From Roseburia sp. (GTDB lineage Bacteria > Bacillota > Clostridia > Lachnospirales > Lachnospiraceae): a DNA stretch of 9,462 nucleotides. This document shows positions 5,116 through 9,462 of this stretch, piece after piece. The stretch is taken from assembly GCA_017621905.1 (NCBI GenBank), contig JAGASC010000215.1:1-9462 (forward strand). The letters are read 5' to 3'. Made by a program: the position numbers and the translations under genes. Numbering within the stretch: position 1 is the first letter of the stretch; each line of letters opens with the position of its first letter. The notes under the pieces were generated by a model. It saw only the letters and a list, made by a program, of their open reading frames with translations, was not told where the DNA came from and did no database searches.

Positions 5116-5847
5116 ATGAATAGAACTGTACTTATAACCGGTGCCTCCCGTGGAATCGGGCGTGCCATTGCAGCTGAATTTGCCAAAGCCGGCGATCGGC
5201 TGGTTATTACCTGCTCAAAAACCGAGCCTGAGCTTCTGGCTCTGGCAGAGGAACTGAAAAGCACTTTCCACACCCAGGTGCTCACCAGCATTGGGGACAT
5301 GGGGGATTATGCCTATGTAGAGCAGTTGTTTGCCAGAATTGACGCGGAGCTTGACGGCGTGGATGTTCTTGTAAATAATGCGGGCATTTCCTACGTAGGG
5401 CTTTTGACAGATATGTCCATCGCTGACTGGAATCACATTGTAAATACGAACCTGACTTCCGTTTTTTCTGCCTGCAAGCTTGCCATTCCCTACATGGTGC
5501 ATCAAAAATGCGGTAAAATTATCAATATATCCTCGGTCTGGGGAAATGTGGGGGCATCCTGCGAGGTGGCCTATTCCGCCTGCAAGGGAGGCATAAATTC
5601 CTTTACCAAAGCGCTGGCTAAGGAGCTGGCGCCCAGCAATATTCAGGTCAATGCCATCGCCTGTGGGTGCATTGATACAAGGATGAATGCCTGCTTTTCA
5701 GAGGAGGAAAGAGCTGCATTGGCGGAAGAAATTCCGGCAGGCCGCTTCGGAACACCGGAAGATGTGGCTGCACTGGCATTACAGCTGGCCACCGGCAACG
5801 AATATCTCACCGGACAGATTATTACCTTAGACGGGGGCTGGATCTGA
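5116..5847 (+). CDS. Short-chain dehydrogenase/reductase, FabG-like
   Basis: Cytosolic NAD(P)-dependent oxidoreductase with a classical SDR fold. 243 residues, full length. Seen: cofactor loop TGASRGIG (8-15), NNAGIS (87-92), and the catalytic tetrad N112 (NTNLTS), S140 (IINISS), Y153 and K157 (YSACK). The C-terminus EYLTGQIITLDGGWI is typical of 3-oxoacyl-ACP reductase (FabG)-like members. The start has AAGGAGA 6 bp upstream. It stands alone rather than in a fatty-acid cluster, so the substrate cannot be assigned: FabG activity is possible, another sugar or secondary-metabolite reductase equally so. It diverges from tRNA-Pro and is followed after 98 bp by the XRE regulator on the same strand, with no clear terminator between. 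Confidence 0.9.
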   Translation: MNRTVLITGASRGIGRAIAAEFAKAGDRLVITCSKTEPELLALAEELKSTFHTQVLTSIGDMGDYAYVEQLFARIDAELDGVDVLVNNAGISYVGLLTDMSIADWNHIVNTNLTSVFSACKLAIPYMVHQKCGKIINISSVWGNVGASCEVAYSACKGGINSFTKALAKELAPSNIQVNAIACGCIDTRMNACFSEEERAALAEEIPAGRFGTPEDVAALALQLATGNEYLTGQIITLDGGWI

Positions 5848-5880
5848 TTATATATATGTTGATATGCATTATCCCTACTG

Positions 5881-5900
5881 TTGTAAGTAAACGCTTACAA
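5881..5900. promoter_or_regulatory. Operator-like palindrome upstream of the XRE regulator
   Basis: TTGTAAG (5881-5887) and CTTACAA (5894-5900) are perfect 7-bp arms around a 6-bp spacer, 45 bp before the XRE start. TTGTAA and TTACAA also resemble -35 elements, so it may overlap the gene's promoter and serve as an autoregulatory site. No distinct -10 was identified. Confidence 0.45.
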
Positions 5901-5945
5901 TTACTTATCTAAAAGCACTTATTATCATGAAATCACGGGGGAACT

Positions 5946-6224
5946 ATGCAATTAGGTATGCGAATCAGGAGACTCATGCAGGAAAAACACATTACACAGC
6001 GTGAACTGGCCTCCGCACTGTATCTGGCCCCGAGCACCATCAACGGATATCTGCAGTCGCGCCGGCTGCCTGACTGTGAGACTCTGGTGCAAATAGCGCT
6101 TTATCTGGATACCAGCGTAGACTATCTGCTTGGAACCACATCGGTGTCCAGCCGTCAGCTGTCCGCCGAATTTTCCGCATCCGGCATTGCGTCCGTGGAC
6201 GCAGACAGCTCCGATTTTTCATGA
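5946..6224 (+). CDS. Small XRE-family helix-turn-helix regulator
   Basis: 92-residue DNA-binding protein consisting almost entirely of one Cro/CI-type HTH domain (res 4-63). The second helix is QRELASAL (18-25) and the recognition helix is around APSTINGYLQ (28-37); the domain closes with the typical DTSVDYLLGTT. The remaining 30 residues are Ser-rich and acidic (VDADSSDF), with no sign of a ligand or peptidase domain. GGGGGA lies a few bases before the ATG. The target is unknown; the palindrome at 5881-5900 is a candidate. It is convergent with the debranching-enzyme gene, 46 bp away, and shows no toxin-antitoxin partner or phage context, so I do not call it an antitoxin. Confidence 0.85.
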   Translation: MQLGMRIRRLMQEKHITQRELASALYLAPSTINGYLQSRRLPDCETLVQIALYLDTSVDYLLGTTSVSSRQLSAEFSASGIASVDADSSDFS

Positions 6225-6239
6225 AATATAAGATTTACT

Positions 6240-6267
6240 GTAACAGTGAGGGTATCTGAACTGTTAC
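6240..6267. terminator. Hairpin between convergent XRE and glgX genes
   Basis: A perfect 8-bp stem GTAACAGT / ACTGTTAC (6240-6247 with 6260-6267) with a 12-nt loop sits exactly between two convergent stop codons. Flanking T-runs are poor on both strands, so it is only a weak terminator candidate. Confidence 0.4.
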
Positions 6268-6270
6268 GAT

Positions 6271-8382
6271 TTATTCTGCCGCCAGCACAACAATGGTACG
6301 AGTGGGAATCTTTAATGTTTTTTTGTAGTAAAATTCGGTAAACGATTCCATGTTCTTTTCATCCGCGTATTCCACAGATGTATTGACACAGACCTTCCAC
6401 TGCAGGCCATTGGGCAGTTCCGGCAGCTGCATGATCAGCGGCTCCCAGTACACATTCGCAGCATAAAATACGATATCATCCCGGGTATCCAGTTCGTCTC
6501 TTCCGGCATACATAATGCCTATCAGACGGCTGTTATAATCGGTTCCTCCATTCCATGGATATCCATTGTGTATGCTGATTTCCGGCAGGTTACACAGGGA
6601 CGCTTTTGTGGTTTTCCGCAAAATAGCGTGTTTTTTGCGGAAAGCAATCATATAGCGGAAGAAATCGTGAATTTCCCGGTATTTCTCCAGTCTTGTCCAG
6701 TCCAGCCAGGAAATCTCATTGTCCTGACAGTAGGCATTGTTATTGCCGAACTGGGTATTGCAGAACTCATCGCCGGCATAAAACATCGCCGGGCCTCTGC
6801 TGCACATCAGCGTTGCAAAGGCATTTTTTACCATGCGAAGGCGTAGTCCTTCTATCTGCGGGTCATCGGTCCCGCCTTCCACACCACAGTTCCAGCTGTT
6901 GCCGTTATTATCTCCATCCGTATTATTCCAGCCGTTTTGTTCATTGTGCTTTGTATTGTAGGAATACAGATCATACAAAGTAAATCCGTCATGGCAGGTC
7001 AAAAAATTGACAGAGGCACTCTTTCCACGTTGTGCCGGATCATACAAATCTCTCGATCCGGTAATTCTGGTGATGGCTGTCCCCGCCATGCCTGCATCAC
7101 CTTTTAAGAAACGGCGGAGGTCATCCCGATACTTTCCGTTCCACTCTGACCATCTGCTCCAGGAAGGAAAACTTCCCACCTGATAAAGTCCGCCGGCGTC
7201 CCATGCCTCCGCAATCAGCTTTACTTTTCCCAGGATTGCATCGTGGGCAATGGCCTGTAACAGGGGCGGATCTGACATGGGAATTCCTTTCTCATCCCTC
7301 GTAAGAATGGATGCCAGGTCAAACCGAAAACCATCCACCCGGTAATCTGTCACCCAGTAGCGCAGACAGTCAATGATGAACCGGCGTACTACCGGGTGAT
7401 TACAGTTCATAACATTTCCACAACCGCTGAAATTGTAGTAATCTCCTTCCGGTGTAAGGATGTAATAAATATCATTATCGATTCCTTTAAAAGAAAAGCA
7501 GGGGCCATCCTCATTTCCTTCTGCTGTATGGTTGAATACTACGTCAAGAATCACTTCGATTCCATTTTCTTTCAATTCGTAAATCAGCTGTTTCAGTTCA
7601 TCCCCCTCATGGTTGTGTTCCACCACAGAAGAGTAACCGGTATTGGGCGCAAAAAAGCAGACCGTATTGTAGCCCCAGTAGTTATAGAGCCGTTTTCCCT
7701 CATACATACGATCCCCTTCCATTTCGTCAAATTCAAAAATGGGCATCAGCTCCACAGCATTGATTCCCAACTCCTTTAAATAAGGAATTTTCTGCCGCAG
7801 TCCCTCGTAGGTACCTTTCGCGGTAACACCTGAGGATTCATGTTTTGTAAATCCCCGGACGTGCATTTCATATATGATCAGGTCTTCCGATGGATGCTCT
7901 AACTGACGGATGCCGCCCCAGTCGAAATTATTTTCCACCACTCTGGCGTGATAGACCGATTTCTCACCACCCTTTGGGCGCTGGCCCCATTCTCTCTGTC
8001 CGGTCACAGCCCTGGCATATGGGTCTAAGAGCACATTTCTCCGGTCAAAAAGCTTGCCTTTCTCCTTATCGTAGGGACCATCCATCTCAAAGGCATATTC
8101 AAAGTCCTCGATTTTAAGTCCGTAGACCAACATGGAATAAGTATTTCCAATATGGTATGGTTCCGGAAATTTCAATCTTGCAAAAGGCTCTTTCGCATAC
8201 GGGTGGAACAAAAGCAGCGTACAGCTGGTTGCTCCAAAAGAATGTATCGTAAAACTGACACCGTTCTCTGTCCGTGTGGCACCGTTATGACTGTATAATC
8301 CCGGGCGCACCAAAAATCCATCTATCTCATCCATGGGTTGCAGTTTGACACCTCGCTGCGGCCTATGATCCGAAGTCTGCAT
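6271..8382 (-). CDS. glgX: Glycogen debranching enzyme (GlgX/isoamylase type, GH13)
   Basis: Cytoplasmic enzyme that hydrolyses alpha-1,6 branch points of glycogen or limit dextrins, feeding phosphorylase and maltodextrin metabolism. 703 residues, normal for GlgX. An N-terminal CBM48-like beta domain (about 20-125; RPGLYSHNGATRTENGVSF) precedes the GH13 barrel. Catalytic regions: I DVVFNH (280-285), II GFRFDLAS with nucleophile D355, III EAWD with acid/base E392, IV FLTCHD with D465. YEMHVRGFT (171-179) is typical of isoamylase and GlgX. A C-terminal beta domain follows. The start at 8382 has AGGAGG at 8390-8395, 7 bp away, and there is no signal peptide, which argues against a secreted pullulanase. 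It is monocistronic, with its own strong promoter at 8449-8477. Isoamylase or type I pullulanase specificity cannot be excluded by eye. Confidence 0.93.
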   Translation of the reverse strand: MQTSDHRPQRGVKLQPMDEIDGFLVRPGLYSHNGATRTENGVSFTIHSFGATSCTLLLFHPYAKEPFARLKFPEPYHIGNTYSMLVYGLKIEDFEYAFEMDGPYDKEKGKLFDRRNVLLDPYARAVTGQREWGQRPKGGEKSVYHARVVENNFDWGGIRQLEHPSEDLIIYEMHVRGFTKHESSGVTAKGTYEGLRQKIPYLKELGINAVELMPIFEFDEMEGDRMYEGKRLYNYWGYNTVCFFAPNTGYSSVVEHNHEGDELKQLIYELKENGIEVILDVVFNHTAEGNEDGPCFSFKGIDNDIYYILTPEGDYYNFSGCGNVMNCNHPVVRRFIIDCLRYWVTDYRVDGFRFDLASILTRDEKGIPMSDPPLLQAIAHDAILGKVKLIAEAWDAGGLYQVGSFPSWSRWSEWNGKYRDDLRRFLKGDAGMAGTAITRITGSRDLYDPAQRGKSASVNFLTCHDGFTLYDLYSYNTKHNEQNGWNNTDGDNNGNSWNCGVEGGTDDPQIEGLRLRMVKNAFATLMCSRGPAMFYAGDEFCNTQFGNNNAYCQDNEISWLDWTRLEKYREIHDFFRYMIAFRKKHAILRKTTKASLCNLPEISIHNGYPWNGGTDYNSRLIGIMYAGRDELDTRDDIVFYAANVYWEPLIMQLPELPNGLQWKVCVNTSVEYADEKNMESFTEFYYKKTLKIPTRTIVVLAAE

Positions 8383-8448
8383 TGTACTTCCTCCTAAAAC
8401 TTTTTGGGAATATGCGCCGCTTTCTTTTTTTAACAGCGCGTTGTCTCT

Positions 8449-8477
8449 ATTATATATGGTCTATAGTGTTTTTTCAA
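8449..8477 (-). promoter_or_regulatory. Sigma-A promoter of glgX
   Basis: Minus strand: -35 TTGAAA (8472-8477), 17-bp spacer, consensus -10 TATAAT (8449-8454). The predicted leader is about 60 nt, ending in the AGGAGG site at 8390-8395. Confidence 0.78.
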
Positions 8478-8564
8478 ACAAAACGCAAAAATTATTGTTG
8501 AAAAATATTGTTTCTGTCTTTGGAGTATTCGAATTGTTGGAAGTGTTTATGCAAAGTTAATTTG

Positions 8565-8570
8565 TATAAT
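8565..8570 (+). promoter_or_regulatory. -10 element for the small membrane protein gene
   Basis: Consensus TATAAT on the plus strand, with start expected near 8577-8580 and a leader of about 50 nt to the ATG at 8632. The -35 is poor, so activation by another factor is possible. Together with the glgX promoter it forms a divergent promoter region (8383-8631, about 250 bp), in which I see no further gene. Confidence 0.45.
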
Positions 8571-8631
8571 TCAGGGAATAATGTTAATATATATAAAAAT
8601 AGACAGTTGTTTTTTTAATGGAGGATGTCGT

Positions 8632-8784
8632 ATGGAAGAAAAAATTTACAAAGTGATGAAGTCTGCCGGTTCCTCGAATCTGGTTTTGGGAATTTGTGTT
8701 CTTGTGGGCGGGGTCGCGGCCGGAACACTTTTGATTGTGAATGGCGCCAGACTTTTGAAGAATAAAGCTAAGATTATGTTTTAG
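8632..8784 (+). CDS. 50-residue single-pass membrane protein, unknown function
   Basis: I recall similar short proteins from Lachnospiraceae but cannot assign a function. A short, slightly charged N-terminus (MEEKIYKVMKSAGSS) leads to one hydrophobic helix at about 16-38 (NLVLGICVLVGGVAAG...), then a short basic tail (RLLKNKAK). The ATG at 8632 is chosen because GGAGG lies 7 bp before it; the ATG at 8581 would add 17 residues, has no ribosome binding site and lies at the predicted transcription start. It has its own -10 element and a terminator 24 bp past the stop, so it is an independent expressed unit. The charge pattern suggests N-out/C-in insertion. It could be a type I toxin-like or stress peptide, but there is no antisense RNA evidence here. 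Confidence 0.72.
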   Translation: MEEKIYKVMKSAGSSNLVLGICVLVGGVAAGTLLIVNGARLLKNKAKIMF

Positions 8785-8808
8785 GAATAAAGGAATAAGT
8801 TAATTTTT

Positions 8809-8840
8809 CCCCAGAGAGTAGCAGCTCTCTGGGGGATTTT
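8809..8840 (+). terminator. Intrinsic terminator after the small membrane protein gene
   Basis: A perfect 10-bp stem CCCCAGAGAG / CTCTCTGGGG (8809-8818 with 8825-8834) has a 6-nt loop and is followed by GATTTTG. The U-tract is only four long. On the minus strand an A-run would follow the stem, so it should not terminate cysK. Confidence 0.75.
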
Positions 8841-8877
8841 GTCATTCACAGCTGACCAAACTGAGGCTGGTTACCGA

Positions 8878-8925
8878 CTACTCTTCATCGTCCAACCATT
8901 TGCAAATGAAGTAGGCGACCTGCCT
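8878..8925 (-). other. In-frame coding-like tail after the cysK stop codon
   Basis: Immediately past the cysK TAG, the same frame reads RQVAYFICKWLDDEE and then TAG. From memory, the YFICKWLD part resembles the C-terminus of short hydrophobic (holin-like-toxin type) proteins common in Clostridia, so this may be the 3' scrap of such a gene. No start or membrane segment remains. Very tentative. Confidence 0.2.
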
Positions 8926-9462
8926 CTAGCTTCTGGCGAACAGCGGAGTGGACAGATATCTGTCTCCGGAATCCGGCAATAATACCACGATATTCTTTCC
9001 TTTATTTTCCGGTCTTTGTGCCAGGATTGTGGCTGCTTTTAGGGCTGCACCGGAGGAGATTCCTACCAGGATGCCTTCGCTTACTGCAAATGTTCTGCCT
9101 TCTGTGAAGGCGTCTTCATTTTCAATAGCAATGACTTCATCGTATATCTTTGTGTTGAGGACTTCCGGTACAAAGCCTGCACCGATGCCCTGAATCTTAT
9201 GAGCACCTGCTGTACCTTTGGATAGTACCGGGCTTGTTGCCGGTTCTACTGCCACGATTTTTACATCCGGGTTCTGTTCTTTTAAGTATTCGCCAACACC
9301 GGTGATGGTTCCGCCGGTTCCTACACCTGCAACAAAGAAATCTACTTTTCCGTCGGTCTGATCCCAGATTTCCGGCCCTGTGGTTGCTTTATGGACTGCG
9401 GGGTTTGCCGGATTTACGAACTGTCCTAAAATGACTGCTCCCGGGATGGACTCTTTTAATTC
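8926..9462 (-). CDS. cysK: Cysteine synthase (O-acetylserine sulfhydrylase), 5' end off the window
   Basis: PLP enzyme that makes cysteine from O-acetylserine and sulfide in the cytoplasm. The last 178 residues are visible and the frame is open to the right edge; the catalytic lysine and substrate loop lie outside. Seen, numbered from the edge: GQFVNPANPAVHKATTGPEIW, the PLP phosphate-binding loop GVGTGGTITG, VAVEPATSPVLS, HKIQGIGAGFVP, GILVGISSGAA (the serine contacting the PLP ring), and the closing PDSGDRYLSTPLF, all typical of CysK. The stop is TAG at 8926-8928. The internal ATG at 9255 is not the start, because conserved sequence continues upstream. No terminator is evident in the 90 bp after the stop. 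CysM is less likely given the GAGFVP and ISSGAA context. Confidence 0.95.
   Translation of the reverse strand, partial: ELKESIPGAVILGQFVNPANPAVHKATTGPEIWDQTDGKVDFFVAGVGTGGTITGVGEYLKEQNPDVKIVAVEPATSPVLSKGTAGAHKIQGIGAGFVPEVLNTKIYDEVIAIENEDAFTEGRTFAVSEGILVGISSGAALKAATILAQRPENKGKNIVVLLPDSGDRYLSTPLFARS

Noticed and set aside
5946..6224. The XRE protein as the antitoxin of a toxin-antitoxin pair.
   Set aside because: No toxin-like gene is adjacent; the neighbours are an SDR and a convergent debranching enzyme.

Overview
The window looks like a chromosomal segment of a Gram-positive clostridial bacterium, most likely a gut Lachnospiraceae member. This rests on gene content and style only: a pneumococcal-type CpsB/CpsC/CpsD set, AGGAGG ribosome binding sites, moderate GC with AT-rich intergenic DNA, a GlgX-type debranching enzyme and cysK. 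No species-level marker is visible.

Left region, about 1-3125, minus strand: the head of a capsule or exopolysaccharide operon. In transcription order it holds a TetR-family regulator, a CpsB-type PHP phosphatase, a CpsC/Wzz-type co-polymerase and adaptor, and a CpsD-type tyrosine kinase whose C-terminal Lys-Tyr-Gly repeats run off the left edge. The kinase, its membrane adaptor and its phosphatase together control polymer synthesis and chain length.

Switch region, 3065-3453: the main find. Two perfect 26-bp inverted repeats (3065-3090 and 3428-3453) bracket 337 bp. Each repeat contains an 8-5-8 palindrome shaped like a tyrosine-recombinase core site. Just inside the left repeat is a good sigma-A promoter (TTGTAT, 17 bp, TATACT) pointing at the capsule operon. 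Just outside the right repeat is a complete tyrosine recombinase (3573-4694) with all catalytic residues. I infer a self-contained invertible promoter that phase-varies the polysaccharide operon, read here in the ON orientation. The segment also carries three exact copies of an 11-mer at an exact 94-bp period, three 11-bp-phased copies of another motif, and a 10-bp direct repeat.

Middle, 4740-6270: a strong bidirectional terminator, a tRNA-Pro (CGG) on the minus strand with its own terminator, a FabG-like short-chain dehydrogenase on the plus strand, and a small XRE-family regulator preceded by an operator-like palindrome.

Right, 6271-9462: a GlgX/isoamylase-type debranching enzyme (minus) with a near-consensus promoter, a divergent gene for a 50-residue single-pass membrane protein with its own terminator, and the C-terminal half of cysteine synthase (minus), cut by the right edge.
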